A stretch of DNA of 64,000 nucleotides from Microvirga sesbaniae (GCF_025460805.1 NZ_JAMXFJ010000006.1:160228-224227), one strand, 5' to 3'. Positions 7,486 through 18,156 are shown, counted from the first letter of the stretch. Program-made: numbers and translations. The notes: generated by a model not told the origin, from the letters alone.

Positions 7486-10400
7486 ATGGTCAATCTCGTC
7501 AAGCACGACCTCGAATTCATCCTGAAGCAGATCAAGATCGCAGAGGCGCATGCCAATGGCGGTGACCTGAGCAAGCTCGTGGCCGAGGCCGGCGGCCTCG
7601 ATCCGAACGCGTCCACCACGCCGACCCAGGCGTTCCTGCTTCCCTACGGGTTGCGCACCGTCGACGGCAGCTACAACAACCTCGTCGATGGACGCGAGAC
7701 CTGGGGCGCCGCCGACCAGCCGTTCCCGGTGATGACGCCGCCCACTTATGTGAACGAAGACGACGACAGGATGATGTTCGGCACGCCCGCCAACCCGGTG
7801 TGGCTGACGAACAACAATTATGCGCCCGGCTCGTCAACGGGATCGCCGATGCTGCCGCCGGGCACGGTCGTCGATGCCGACCCGCGCCTGATCTCGAACC
7901 TCATCGCCGACCAGACGCTGAACAATCCCGCGGCCATCGGGGCGGCGCTGACCTATGCCGGCATCACGGGCGCGGCCCAGCTCACCGCCATCCAGCAGAT
8001 CCAGGCGGCCCGCGCGGCGATCGCCCAGGCGCAGGCGGAAGCCGGAAGCGCGCCGGCGGCCATTCCCGGGCTTCAGGCCGCCGTCGACACGGCGGAGGCC
8101 GCCCTGGCCCAGGCCCAGGCCAATCTCGGCCAGGCCCAGGCGCAGGCTGCGACGGATCAGGCCGCGCACGCGGCCGCCGCGGCGAAGCTCGCCGCCGCCC
8201 AGCAGGCCTACAACAACGCCAAGGCCGTTTATGACGCCATGGGCGCCAGCACCCTGACCGCGAGCCTCGACCTCATCGCCGCCCAGGAGACCCTGACCGG
8301 CGGCCAGGCCGCGCTTGCGGCCGCGCTCGCCAAAGTCGAGAGCTCGGCCGCGGCGGTCCAAGCGGCCGCGAAGGCGGTGACGGATGCGACGAACGCGCTG
8401 GCGGACGCCGATGCGGCGCTCGCCTCCGCGCAGGCGCAGGCTGCGTCGGACCAGGCCCGGCTCGATGAGGCGCAGTTCGACCTCGCGGCGGCCGAGCGGA
8501 ACCTCGCCGATGCGCAGTCCGTGCTCGACGGTCTCGTCGCGAGCGGAGCCGACGATCTCAGTCAGGAGGTCGCGCAAGCGCAGGCGGCCGTCGATGCCCT
8601 CCAGCTGATCGTCGACGCGATGCAGTCCGACGTCGACGATGCGAAGTCGCAGGTCGACCTTTCCAACGCAGCGCTGAGCGCCGCGCAGAATGCGGTATCG
8701 CTCGCGGCCGCGAAACTGGCCGGTGCGGAATCCGCGCTCGGTTCGCTCCAGCAGCAGGCCGCGGCGGATCAGAGCGCCCATGCGGCGGCCGTGACGAGCC
8801 TCGCCGCCGCCCAGCAGGCCCATGACCAAGCGAAGGCGACGTACGATGCCATCTCGGACGAAGGCGTCACCGATGAGGAGATGCAATCCTGGATGGACGC
8901 GAATGCCGCCTACAAGGCTGCCCAGGTCGTTCTGGCCAACAGCAAGACGGCCGAGGCCAATGCGCGTGCGGCGGCGGCGGCCTCTGCGGATGCTGCGGCC
9001 GACGCCAGGACAGCCGTGACGGAAGCGACCACGGCGCTCGCCGGTGCCAACGCGGCGCTTTCCCTCGCTCAGGATCAGGCCGCGGCGGACCAGGCCCTGC
9101 TTGACCAGGCGCGAGCCGACCTCCTTTCCGCCCAGCAGGACCTGGCGGACGCGCAGGCGGTGCTGGAGGGGATCACCGAGCAGGGCGCCGCTTACGCGCA
9201 GGCGCAGGCCGACGTCGATGCAGCCCGGCAGATCGTGGACGCGAAGCAGTCCGCCTTCGACGCGGCGGAGGCGCGGGTCGAGCTGTCCGACGCGGCGGTG
9301 AGTGCCGCGCAGAGCCAGGTGTCCATCAAGAGCACGGCCCTGGCGAATGCCCAGTCCAGCCTCGCCTCGGCGCAGCAGCAGCTGGCCGCAGACCAGCAAT
9401 CGCATGCAGCCGCCGTGGCGGCGCTTGACGACGCGGAGGATGCTCTGAACGACGCGCACGCCGTGTACGACTTCATGAGCGCCCAGCTCGTGAAAGCGGA
9501 TGCCGACTACGGTGCCGCCCAGCAGGCCCTGACGGCCGGCCAGACCGCCGAGGCGGACGCCCGCGCGAGCGCGGAAGGATCGGCTGCCACCGTCGGCGCC
9601 GCGCAGACCGGCGTGGCGACCGCCACGACGGCCTTGGCCACGGCCGAGGCTGCCCTTGCCGATGCGCAGGGCGCCGCCCAGGGGGTCACGGCAGCGCAGA
9701 CCGCCCTGTCCAACCTTCTCTCCCAGCTGGGCATCCAGATGGACGGCACCACCGTGCTGATCCCGAACGTCTCGCCCGACATCGGCGACTCGGCCCCCTA
9801 CAACTCGCTGTTCACCCTGTTCGGCCAGTTCTTCGACCACGGCCTCGACCTGATCGCCAAGGGCGGCAGCGGAACGGTCTACATTCCCCTGTCTCCGGAC
9901 GATCCGCTCTACAACCCGGCGACGCCTCACACCAACTTCATGGTTCTGACCCGCGCGGCCACGCCAAACGGCGAGAACACGAACCTGACCACCCCGTGGG
10001 TCGACCAGAACCAGACCTACACGTCGCATGCCTCGCACCAAGTCTTCCTGCGCGAATACACCACCGGCCCCGACGGCAAGCCGGTCGCCACCGGCCGGCT
10101 GCTCGACGGCGACCGGGGCCTCGCCACCTGGGCTGACGTCAAGGAGCAGGCCCGCGTCATGCTCGGCATCGACCTGACCGACGCCCATGTCACGAACGTT
10201 CCGCTGCTGCGCACGGATCCCTACGGCAACTTCATCCCGCACCCGCAGACCGGCTATGCCCAGGTGATAGTCGGGATCGGCCCGGACGGCGTCCCGAACA
10301 CACCGGACGACATCGTGGTCTCGGGCACTCCGGGGTCTCCGGTGAGCCTCGCGAACGCGGTCCTCACCGGCCACGCCTTCCTCGACGACATCGCCCACGC

Positions 10401-13400
10401 GGCGGTGCCGGTCCTGGCCGGCGGGCTCCTCCAGAAGGACGGCGACGGCGGGATCGGCTACGCCAATGCGGACGGCTCCACGACGGGCCTCGTCAACTCG
10501 CGCGGCTCGAACACCGCCTACGACAACGAGCTGCTCGACGCGCACTACATCACGGGCGACGGCCGCGGCAACGAGAATGTGGGCCTGACCGCGATCCACC
10601 ACGTGTTCCACTCGGAGCACAACCACCTCGTCGACCAGGTCAAGTCCCTGGCGCTCTCCACCGGCGATCTCGCCTTCCTGAACGAGTGGCTGCTCGTTCC
10701 GGTCGCCGCGATCCCGACCACCGAGGCCGGCAAGGCCGCCCTCGTGTGGGACGGCGAGCGTCTGTTCCAGGCCGCCCGCTTCACCAACGAGATGGAGTAC
10801 CAGCACCTCGTCTTCGAGGAATTCGCCCGCAAGATGCAGCCCGACGTGGATGCCTTCGTGTTCGAGCCGTCGGTCGACATCAACCCGGCGATCTTCGCGG
10901 AGTTCGCCCAGGCCGTGTACCGCTTCGGCCACTCGATGCTCAACGAGACCATCGACACGATTACGGTCAACGGCCAGCAGGTCTCGATGAAGCTGTTCGA
11001 CGGCTTCCTCAACCCGCTCGCCTTCGGGGCCACCGACGCGAGCGGCAAAGTGGTGGTGGATCACGAGCAGGCCGCCGGCGCGATCATCCGCGGCATGTCC
11101 CGCCAGCACGGCAACGAGATCGACGAGTTCATCACCCACGTGCTGCGCAACCAGCTCGTCGGCATCCCGCTCGACCTCGCGGCCCTCAACATCGCCCGCG
11201 GCCGCGATCTCGGCCTGCCGACCCTCAACGAGGCGCGCGCCCAGTTCTACCAGATGGCCGGTCAGGACTCCCAGCTCAAGCCCTACGTGAGCTGGACCGA
11301 CTTCGCCCTCAACCTCCAGAACTCCCTGTCGATCGTCAACTTCATCGCGGCCTACGGCAAGCATCCGCTGATCGAGGCGGCCACCACCATGGAGGCGAAG
11401 CGTGCCGCCGCGACCCTGCTGGTGTTCGGCGGAACTGGGGAGCCGGCCGACCGTCTCGCGTTCCTCAACGGCACGGGTGCCTGGAACGCCGAGAACTCGG
11501 GCCTCAACGACATCGATCTCTGGATGGGCGGCCTCGCCGAGAAGAAGATGGATTTCGGCGGCATGCTGGGTTCCACCTTCTCCTTCGTCTTCGAGGCGCA
11601 GCTGGAGGCTCTCCAGGATGCCGACCGGTTCTACTACCTGTCGCGCGTTCAGGGCCTCAACCTCCTGAACGAGCTCGAGAACAACTCGATGACCGACATC
11701 ATCATGCGCAACACCGACCTCGGCGACGAGGGCCGGACCGCGCTCCCGGGCGACATCTTCGCGACCCCCGCCCATACGCTCGAGATGATCGTCTCCAAGC
11801 AGGTCGGGGCCGATCCCACCTGGGACAACCCGGTCCTCCAGGCGCTGTCTCCGCTGGTGGTGCGCAAGGATCTGGACGGCGACGGCGACCTCGATGTGCT
11901 GATCTACAACGGCACCGATCACGTGGTGATGGGCGGCACGGCCGAGAACGACCTGATCGTGGCCGGCGAGGGCGACGACACGGTCTGGGGCTATGAAGGC
12001 AACGACACCATCGAGGCCGGCTACGGCGTCGACATCGTCCATGGCGGCAAGGGTGACGACATCATCACCAATGCCGGCACGGATATCGGCATGACCGACA
12101 AGCTGCACGGCGAGGAGGGCAACGACGTCATCCAGGGCGGCAGCGGGCTCGCGCTGCTCTTCGGCAACCAGGGCCAGGACTTCCTGATCGCCGGTCCGGA
12201 CGGCAAGACGGTCTTCGGCGGCACCGGGAACGACTTCATCCTCGGCGGTGACGGCGGCGACGGCCTGATGGGCAACGAGGGCGACGACTGGATCGAGGGC
12301 GGCCCGCGGTTCGACGTCATCTCCGGCGAGAACTCGGAGCTGTTCTTCAACTCCACCATCATCGGTCACGACGTGCTCAACGGCGGCGCCAGCGACACCG
12401 ACTACGACGGCGAGTCCGGCGACGACATCATGTTCCAGGCCGAGGGCATCCAGCGCAACAACGGCATGGCGGGCTTCGACTGGGCCATCCACAAGGGCGA
12501 CAGCGTCGCGGCGAATTCCGATCTCGGCATCCCGATCTTCGACAACCAGGAGGCGTTCATCCTGCGTGACCGCTTCGACCTCGTCGAGGGTCTGTCCGGA
12601 TGGAAGCACAACGACATCCTGACCGGGCGCGTCGCGGCGGTGAACACCAGGGCGGAGGCCACGGGTACGGCCGCCATCCCAGGGCCGGGTAACCCGATCG
12701 ACTCCTTCTCCAACGACCTGCTGCAGAAGAACGTGTCGCTCATCAACGGTCTGGACAAGCTGGTGGCCCACCTCACCCGCATTCCGGTGGTGGACGCCCA
12801 GGGCCGCCCGGTTCTCGACGCCAACGGCAATCCCGAGCTGATCGTGCTCGACACCTCGCAGGCCGCGGACATCATCCTCGGCGGCGGCGGCAGCGACACC
12901 ATCAAGGGCTTCGCCGGCGACGACATCATCGACGGCGACCAGTGGCTGAACGTGCGGATCCGCATCACGACGCCGACCGGGGTCTACACGGCAGACGGGA
13001 TGACCGGAAAGGTGTACCTGGAATCCCAGTATGCCTACGGGGCCCCGGTTCAGGGGGCAACCGCCCAGTTCGGCGGCAAGACCCTCGACGCCCTGATGCT
13101 CAGCGCGACCCTGAACCCGGGCCAGCTCAGCATCGTCCGCGAGATCGTCGATGGCGATCTGAACGACAGCGCCACCGACGTGGCGGTGTACGGCGACCTG
13201 CGGGCCAACTACACCATCACGAGCAACGCGGACGGCAGCATCACGGTCCAGCACGTGACGGTGACGGTCGAGACCGATCCGACCACGGGCAACAACCGGG
13301 TCTCGGACGGAACCGACCGCCTCTGGAACATCGAGAAGCTGAAGTTCGCCGACCAGGAGGTCAGCCTCACGCCTCCGAAGCTGTCGCTCCACGCCTTCGA

Positions 13401-16245
13401 TACGGGGAATTACCGCGATGACTTTTCCCCCTCGAACTATCAGGGCACGGATGGAACGGTGAATTGGACCCCGGGCTGGGTGGAAACCGAAGACGACGGC
13501 AGCGCCACCAGCTCCAACGGCCAGATCCTCGTGAGCAACGGTTTCCTGCGCTTCGAGGACGGCAATGGCGCAACGATCACCCGGACGGTCAACCTCGCCG
13601 GAGCAGAGAGCGCCGTGCTCAGCTTCTCGGCCAACCCGGACAATCTCGAGAACGATGACTACGTCTCCGTGCAGTTCTCTGCCGACGGCATCACCTTCAC
13701 CGAACTCGACCGGATCACGGGCAATGGCGGGACCGAGACCCTATCCTTCAACCTGACTGGCCCGTTCTCGGCCAACGCGGCCATCCGGTTCGTTGCGACC
13801 TCGTTCGAGAACAGCTTCCTCAGCAATGACGTGGTGCAGATCGACAACGTCACGGTCGACTTCGCCAGGCCGGCTTCGGTCCCCACCGTGCACTACGAGA
13901 CCACGTTCACGGAGGATCAGAGCCAAGTCGCGATCGCCAACAATCCGGGCATCGTCGAGGATACCGGTGTGCTGGTGTCCGCACGGGTCGTGCTGACCAA
14001 TGCCCAGGCTGGCGACGTGCTGTCGGCACCGACGAACCTGCCAGGCAACATCACCCGCACGATCGACACCTCGGTTCCAGGGCAGATCACGGTGATCCTG
14101 ACCGGCACGGAGACCGTCGCCAACTACCAGGCTGCCATCCAGGCCATTCGCTTCGAGAACACCTCGGAGAACCCGAGTGCGATTGATCGGATCGTCAACG
14201 TGACCGTCAATGACGGCTTCCTGAACAGCAACGTCGCCACCACGACCGTCAACGTCGTTCCCGTCAACGATGCCCCGGTGGTCAGCGGTGACAGCGTGTA
14301 CACCAACTACACGACTGCCCCGTTCATCATCCCCGAATGGGCATTGCTGGCCAACGACACCGATGCCGAAGGTGCCACTTTGGACGTCACCGCGCTCAGC
14401 GCCGTCAATGGCCTGACCGCGTCCCTGGCGACCAATCCCGGCTCTGTCACACTGACAGATACCGGAACGGCTGGCGGCAGCTTCAACTACACTGCATCCG
14501 ACGGTTCGGGCGCTGCGAATGCAACCGCAACGGGCAGCGTGACGGTCAACCGTGACACGACCGGTGCCATCAACGGCAACGGCAACGACAACATCCTGAT
14601 CGGCGACGGGAGCAACAGCACCCTCACCGGCGGCCAGGGTGATGACCTGATCTTCGCAGGAGCTGGCAACGATACGGTCACCTGGGGCGTCAGCACGTTC
14701 CTGGGGTTCGAGATCGGCAACGATGGCCACGACTTCGTCGACGGCGGTGTCGGAAACGACCACTTCGTCGTCACGGGAAGCAACGCGGCCGAGGCCTTTG
14801 TGGTCTATGCCCGCAGCAATGTCCCAGCGGCGCTCGCTGCCGGCCTCAAGCCGGACACGGAGATCGTGATCACCCGCAATGGAAACGTCATTGCGGAACT
14901 CGACAACATCGAGGAGATCACCATCAACACCAGCGGCGGCAACGACACCGTGCAAGCCGTCGGCAACTTCGATCCCACGAGCCTAGCTTTCAGCACGATC
15001 ACGATCAACGGTTCGTCGGACAACAATGTCGTCGACATCTCGCAGCTCACCTCGGCGCACCGGATCGTGTTCCGCACGAACGGCGGCAACGACACCATCG
15101 TCGGGACGCTGCGGCCCCAGGACGTGATCGAACTCGAACCCGGCCGTACGCCGGACGAGTACGAGTGGGAGGAGAACGAGGACGGCTCCACCAGTGTCGT
15201 CTGCGCAAGCCACAGGATCACCTTCCGGTGCGAGGCGGGACGCAGGCCCGCCCTGGTCGTGGCCTCGGTGACGGCGGATCCGGAAACCCCGGTTCAGCCC
15301 GAGACGCCGGCCAATCCGGAGAACCCGGCGCAGCCCGGGACGCCGACCCAGCCTCAGCCGGCCGATCCGGTCCTCCCGGTCGACCCGGTCATCCCGGTCG
15401 ATCCGGGCGTCCCGGCCAATCCCGGACCCTCGAGCGATCCGATCCCGGCCGCACCGGCTCAACCCGCGGCCCCCGCCAACCTCGTCCTCAAGGGCGGCTC
15501 GCGCAGCGAGACGCTCCGGGGCGGCGAAGGCGACGACCGGGTGGAGGGTGGCCGCGGCCACGACAGGCTCTACGGCGGCGACGGTCGCGACGAGCTCCAC
15601 GGCGGCGACGGCCACGACCGTCTCGACGGCGGCGCCGGCATCGACCGGATGGAAGGCGGCAGAGGCAACGACGTCTACGTGGTCGACGATGCCGGTGACC
15701 GGGTGATCGAGCGCAGCGGTCAGGGTGTCGATACCGTCAGGAGCAGCGTGTCCTACTCGCTCAATGGCACCCACGTGGAGAAGCTGATCCTGGCCGGGAC
15801 GGCCGACATCAACGGCACGGGCAACCGTCTCGACAACGCCCTGTCGGGCAATGCCGGCGACAACGTCCTCAAGGGCGGGGCGGGCCACGACGTGCTCAGG
15901 GGCATGGCGGGCGACGACATGCTCCTGGGCGGCTCGGGCCGCGACAAGCTCGCCGGAGGCGCCGGAAACGACGTGCTCCGGGGCGGGTCGGGCGACGACA
16001 GGCTGACCGGCGGCTCCGGCCAGGACAGCTTCGTGTTCGAGCGGGGCGGCGGCCGCGACGTGGTCACCGACTTCCGCGCCGATCACGACCGGATCGACGC
16101 GAGCCGGCTGTCCGGGGTGGACAAGCTGTCGGACCTGCACCTGACCCAGGTCGGCCAGGACACCGTGATCGAGCACGGCTCCGACATCCTGGTCCTGAAA
16201 GGCGTCACCGCGTCCGATCTCGACAACGGCGACTTCATCTTCTGA
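7486..16245 (+). CDS. Giant RTX animal-type haem peroxidase, type I secreted
   Basis: 2919 residues from ATG 7486 (AAGGGGAA 5 bases upstream; an upstream GTG/ATG frame at 7411 is less likely). Residues 1-160 are the peroxidase N-terminal segment (VKHDLEFILKQIKIAEAHA, LRTVDGSYNNLV). Residues about 163-745 are an Ala/Gln-rich coiled coil built of roughly 200-residue repeats. Residues about 760-1390 are the catalytic core: FGQFFDHGLD (distal His785), AIHHVFHSEHN, VYRFGHSMLNE (proximal His1149) and NIARGRDLGLPTLNE. Then come glycine-rich calcium-binding nonapeptides (1460-1610, 1796-1820, about 2362), beta-sandwich and cadherin-like modules (1970-2350), a Pro-rich linker (2598-2666) and a final RTX block ending DFIF, a type I secretion signal. 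It resembles bacterial peroxicin-type proteins. A secreted surface or biofilm role is inferred. Confidence 0.93.
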   Translation: MVNLVKHDLEFILKQIKIAEAHANGGDLSKLVAEAGGLDPNASTTPTQAFLLPYGLRTVDGSYNNLVDGRETWGAADQPFPVMTPPTYVNEDDDRMMFGTPANPVWLTNNNYAPGSSTGSPMLPPGTVVDADPRLISNLIADQTLNNPAAIGAALTYAGITGAAQLTAIQQIQAARAAIAQAQAEAGSAPAAIPGLQAAVDTAEAALAQAQANLGQAQAQAATDQAAHAAAAAKLAAAQQAYNNAKAVYDAMGASTLTASLDLIAAQETLTGGQAALAAALAKVESSAAAVQAAAKAVTDATNALADADAALASAQAQAASDQARLDEAQFDLAAAERNLADAQSVLDGLVASGADDLSQEVAQAQAAVDALQLIVDAMQSDVDDAKSQVDLSNAALSAAQNAVSLAAAKLAGAESALGSLQQQAAADQSAHAAAVTSLAAAQQAHDQAKATYDAISDEGVTDEEMQSWMDANAAYKAAQVVLANSKTAEANARAAAAASADAAADARTAVTEATTALAGANAALSLAQDQAAADQALLDQARADLLSAQQDLADAQAVLEGITEQGAAYAQAQADVDAARQIVDAKQSAFDAAEARVELSDAAVSAAQSQVSIKSTALANAQSSLASAQQQLAADQQSHAAAVAALDDAEDALNDAHAVYDFMSAQLVKADADYGAAQQALTAGQTAEADARASAEGSAATVGAAQTGVATATTALATAEAALADAQGAAQGVTAAQTALSNLLSQLGIQMDGTTVLIPNVSPDIGDSAPYNSLFTLFGQFFDHGLDLIAKGGSGTVYIPLSPDDPLYNPATPHTNFMVLTRAATPNGENTNLTTPWVDQNQTYTSHASHQVFLREYTTGPDGKPVATGRLLDGDRGLATWADVKEQARVMLGIDLTDAHVTNVPLLRTDPYGNFIPHPQTGYAQVIVGIGPDGVPNTPDDIVVSGTPGSPVSLANAVLTGHAFLDDIAHAAVPVLAGGLLQKDGDGGIGYANADGSTTGLVNSRGSNTAYDNELLDAHYITGDGRGNENVGLTAIHHVFHSEHNHLVDQVKSLALSTGDLAFLNEWLLVPVAAIPTTEAGKAALVWDGERLFQAARFTNEMEYQHLVFEEFARKMQPDVDAFVFEPSVDINPAIFAEFAQAVYRFGHSMLNETIDTITVNGQQVSMKLFDGFLNPLAFGATDASGKVVVDHEQAAGAIIRGMSRQHGNEIDEFITHVLRNQLVGIPLDLAALNIARGRDLGLPTLNEARAQFYQMAGQDSQLKPYVSWTDFALNLQNSLSIVNFIAAYGKHPLIEAATTMEAKRAAATLLVFGGTGEPADRLAFLNGTGAWNAENSGLNDIDLWMGGLAEKKMDFGGMLGSTFSFVFEAQLEALQDADRFYYLSRVQGLNLLNELENNSMTDIIMRNTDLGDEGRTALPGDIFATPAHTLEMIVSKQVGADPTWDNPVLQALSPLVVRKDLDGDGDLDVLIYNGTDHVVMGGTAENDLIVAGEGDDTVWGYEGNDTIEAGYGVDIVHGGKGDDIITNAGTDIGMTDKLHGEEGNDVIQGGSGLALLFGNQGQDFLIAGPDGKTVFGGTGNDFILGGDGGDGLMGNEGDDWIEGGPRFDVISGENSELFFNSTIIGHDVLNGGASDTDYDGESGDDIMFQAEGIQRNNGMAGFDWAIHKGDSVAANSDLGIPIFDNQEAFILRDRFDLVEGLSGWKHNDILTGRVAAVNTRAEATGTAAIPGPGNPIDSFSNDLLQKNVSLINGLDKLVAHLTRIPVVDAQGRPVLDANGNPELIVLDTSQAADIILGGGGSDTIKGFAGDDIIDGDQWLNVRIRITTPTGVYTADGMTGKVYLESQYAYGAPVQGATAQFGGKTLDALMLSATLNPGQLSIVREIVDGDLNDSATDVAVYGDLRANYTITSNADGSITVQHVTVTVETDPTTGNNRVSDGTDRLWNIEKLKFADQEVSLTPPKLSLHAFDTGNYRDDFSPSNYQGTDGTVNWTPGWVETEDDGSATSSNGQILVSNGFLRFEDGNGATITRTVNLAGAESAVLSFSANPDNLENDDYVSVQFSADGITFTELDRITGNGGTETLSFNLTGPFSANAAIRFVATSFENSFLSNDVVQIDNVTVDFARPASVPTVHYETTFTEDQSQVAIANNPGIVEDTGVLVSARVVLTNAQAGDVLSAPTNLPGNITRTIDTSVPGQITVILTGTETVANYQAAIQAIRFENTSENPSAIDRIVNVTVNDGFLNSNVATTTVNVVPVNDAPVVSGDSVYTNYTTAPFIIPEWALLANDTDAEGATLDVTALSAVNGLTASLATNPGSVTLTDTGTAGGSFNYTASDGSGAANATATGSVTVNRDTTGAINGNGNDNILIGDGSNSTLTGGQGDDLIFAGAGNDTVTWGVSTFLGFEIGNDGHDFVDGGVGNDHFVVTGSNAAEAFVVYARSNVPAALAAGLKPDTEIVITRNGNVIAELDNIEEITINTSGGNDTVQAVGNFDPTSLAFSTITINGSSDNNVVDISQLTSAHRIVFRTNGGNDTIVGTLRPQDVIELEPGRTPDEYEWEENEDGSTSVVCASHRITFRCEAGRRPALVVASVTADPETPVQPETPANPENPAQPGTPTQPQPADPVLPVDPVIPVDPGVPANPGPSSDPIPAAPAQPAAPANLVLKGGSRSETLRGGEGDDRVEGGRGHDRLYGGDGRDELHGGDGHDRLDGGAGIDRMEGGRGNDVYVVDDAGDRVIERSGQGVDTVRSSVSYSLNGTHVEKLILAGTADINGTGNRLDNALSGNAGDNVLKGGAGHDVLRGMAGDDMLLGGSGRDKLAGGAGNDVLRGGSGDDRLTGGSGQDSFVFERGGGRDVVTDFRADHDRIDASRLSGVDKLSDLHLTQVGQDTVIEHGSDILVLKGVTASDLDNGDFIF
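8140..9740 (+). repeat. Internal long coiled-coil repeats inside the peroxidase gene
   Basis: The encoded coiled coil repeats with a period of about 610-625 bases. Copies begin near 8144 (AATDQAAHAAAAAKLAAAQQ), 8753 (QAAADQSAHAAAVTSLAAAQ) and 9377 (QLAADQQSHAAAVAALDDAE). Each copy has a second half starting DQARLDEAQFDLAAAE or DQALLDQARADLLSAQ. The third copy is incomplete. The order of sub-blocks is conserved, indicating tandem duplication. It is co-linear with the frame and causes no interruption. Confidence 0.85.
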
Positions 16246-16268
16246 TGCGGCCGACCTGAGATCGCGAT

Positions 16269-16371
16269 GGTCCCGCCGGGCGAATGTCCCCCAATCCTCC
16301 CGGCGGGAACCTGAACCCGGATGTCGCCGCCCCCCTGGCGGGGCGCCGCCCCGCTGGCGGCATCCGGGTTC
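16269..16371. terminator. Two consecutive hairpins between peroxidase and exporter genes
   Basis: TCCCGCCGGG (16271-16280) pairs with CCCGGCGGGA (16299-16308). GAACCCGGATG (16313-16323) pairs with CATCCGGGTTC (16361-16371), with a further GC-rich stem between them. There is no T tract. They could stabilise the long peroxidase mRNA or attenuate read-through, lowering exporter expression relative to the cargo. Confidence 0.55.
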
Positions 16372-16399
16372 ATCCTTCTTCTCTTCCGAGGAAACGGCC

Positions 16400-18139
16400 A
16401 TGTCCCTTTCAGCATCCTTTTCATCAGCCAAAAGCCGCATCGGCCTGATGGCCTCCTGCCGCGGCGCCCTGCTGGGGATCGCCCTGCTCAGCGGCCTGAT
16501 CAACATCCTCTATCTCTCCGGCTCCCTCTACATGATGGAGGTCTACGACCGGGTCCTACCGAGCCGGAGCATCCCGACGCTGCTCGGCCTGTCGGGCATC
16601 ATCCTGGCCCTGTTCCTGTTCCAGGGCCTGTTCGACATGCTCCGCGGCCGCATCTTCGCCCGCCTCGGGGCGGCGTTCGACGAGGATCTGAGCCAGCGCG
16701 TCTTCCGCGGCCAGGTCCTGGCCCCCCTGCGCGACAAGGGCGAAGGGGACGCGCAGCAGCCCCTGCGCGACCTCGACCAGATCCGCGCCTTCCTGGCCGG
16801 CGGCGGTCCCTCGGCCCTGTTCGACCTGCCGTGGATTCCGCTCTACCTCTTCATCTGCTTCGCGTTCCATCCGCTGCTCGGCTGGGTCACGGTGGGCGGC
16901 GCGTCCGTTCTGGTGGCGATCACGATCCTGACGGATGTGCTGACCCGCAAGGCCACGAAGGCGGCGGTCGGCGCGGCCTCCCTGCGCAACGGCATCGGCG
17001 ACGGCGCGCGCCGCAACGCCGAGGTGGTGCAGGCGATGGGCATGGCCGGCCGGCTCGGAGCGATGTGGGGGCAGGCCAACGCCCAGTATCTGACCCACCA
17101 GCAGGCGGCCTCCGACGTGTCCGGCGGGTTCGGGGCCTTCTCGAAGGTGATGCGCATGGCCCTGCAATCGGGCGTGCTCGGCGTCGGGGCCTATCTGGTC
17201 ATCAACAACCAGGCGACGGGCGGCATCATGATCGCGTCCTCGATCCTGGTCTCGCGGGCGCTGGCGCCGGTCGAGCTCGCCATCGCGAACTGGAAGGGCT
17301 TCGTGTCGGCCCGCCAGGGCTGGTCGCGGCTGCAGGCCGCCCTCGCGGACGACCGCCCGCAGGCGCGGCCGCTCGCGCTTCCGGCGCCCGGCGCCTCCCT
17401 GTCGGTCGAGAACGCCGGATCGGGCGCCCCCAAGGGCCAGCGCTTCGCCGTGCAGGACGTTTCGTTCGAACTGAAGGCCGGCATGGGCCTGGGGATCATC
17501 GGTCCGAGCGCGTCCGGCAAATCCTCGCTCGCCCGCATGCTGGTCGGCGTGTGGCCGACCTGGCGCGGCAAGGTGCGTCTCGACGGGGCCGCGCTAGAGC
17601 AGTGGCTGGCGGAGGACCTCGGCCGGCACATCGGCTACCTGCCGCAGGACGTGGAGCTGTTCGCCGGAACGGTGGCCCAGAACATCGCGCGCTTCCAGGC
17701 CGACCCGAAGCCGGAGGACGTGGTGCGGGCCGCCCAGGATGCGAACGTGCACGAGATGATTCTGCGCCTGCCGCAGGGCTATGAAACCCAGGTCGGGGAG
17801 GGCGGGGCCGCGCTCTCCGGCGGGCAGCGCCAGCGCATCGGCCTGGCCCGGGCGCTTTACGGCGACCCGTTCCTCGTGGTGCTCGACGAGCCGAACTCCA
17901 ATCTCGACAACGACGGCGAGCACGCCCTGACCCGGGCGATCCAGGGGGTGCGCGAGCGGGGCGGGATCGTCGTGGTCATCGCGCACCGCCCCAGCGCCCT
18001 GGCCGGCGTCGACCACATCCTGGTGCTCGACGAGGGCGCGGTGCGCAAGTTCGGCCCCAAGGAGGAGGTTCTCAGCAGCGTCCTGCGTCCGGTTCCGGCC
18101 GGCGCCGTCCATCAACCCAATGCGGCCAGGTCCGCGTAA
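16400..18139 (+). CDS. Type I secretion ABC transporter/permease (PrtD-like)
   Basis: 579 residues; GAGGA lies upstream of ATG 16400. The N-terminal half has the PrtD-type membrane domain (GIALLSGLINILYLSGSLYM, VYDRVLPSRSIPTL, then DLDQIRAFLAGGGPSALFDL and PWIPLYL). The C-terminal ATPase has Walker A GPSASGKSS (about 368), signature LSGGQRQR (about 472) and Walker B FLVVLDEP (about 491). It is the inner-membrane motor of a type I secretion system. It lies 154 bp after the RTX peroxidase, its obvious substrate. No outer-membrane TolC-like gene is nearby, so that part must come from elsewhere. Confidence 0.95.
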   Translation: MSLSASFSSAKSRIGLMASCRGALLGIALLSGLINILYLSGSLYMMEVYDRVLPSRSIPTLLGLSGIILALFLFQGLFDMLRGRIFARLGAAFDEDLSQRVFRGQVLAPLRDKGEGDAQQPLRDLDQIRAFLAGGGPSALFDLPWIPLYLFICFAFHPLLGWVTVGGASVLVAITILTDVLTRKATKAAVGAASLRNGIGDGARRNAEVVQAMGMAGRLGAMWGQANAQYLTHQQAASDVSGGFGAFSKVMRMALQSGVLGVGAYLVINNQATGGIMIASSILVSRALAPVELAIANWKGFVSARQGWSRLQAALADDRPQARPLALPAPGASLSVENAGSGAPKGQRFAVQDVSFELKAGMGLGIIGPSASGKSSLARMLVGVWPTWRGKVRLDGAALEQWLAEDLGRHIGYLPQDVELFAGTVAQNIARFQADPKPEDVVRAAQDANVHEMILRLPQGYETQVGEGGAALSGGQRQRIGLARALYGDPFLVVLDEPNSNLDNDGEHALTRAIQGVRERGGIVVVIAHRPSALAGVDHILVLDEGAVRKFGPKEEVLSSVLRPVPAGAVHQPNAARSA

Positions 18140-18156
18140 ACCCGGGGAGCAGCGTC

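Noticed and set aside
7834..13392. A 1852-codon open frame on the minus strand opposite the giant peroxidase gene
   Set aside because: It is a by-product of codon bias in GC-rich DNA. The plus-strand frame has recognisable peroxidase and RTX motifs; the minus frame has none.
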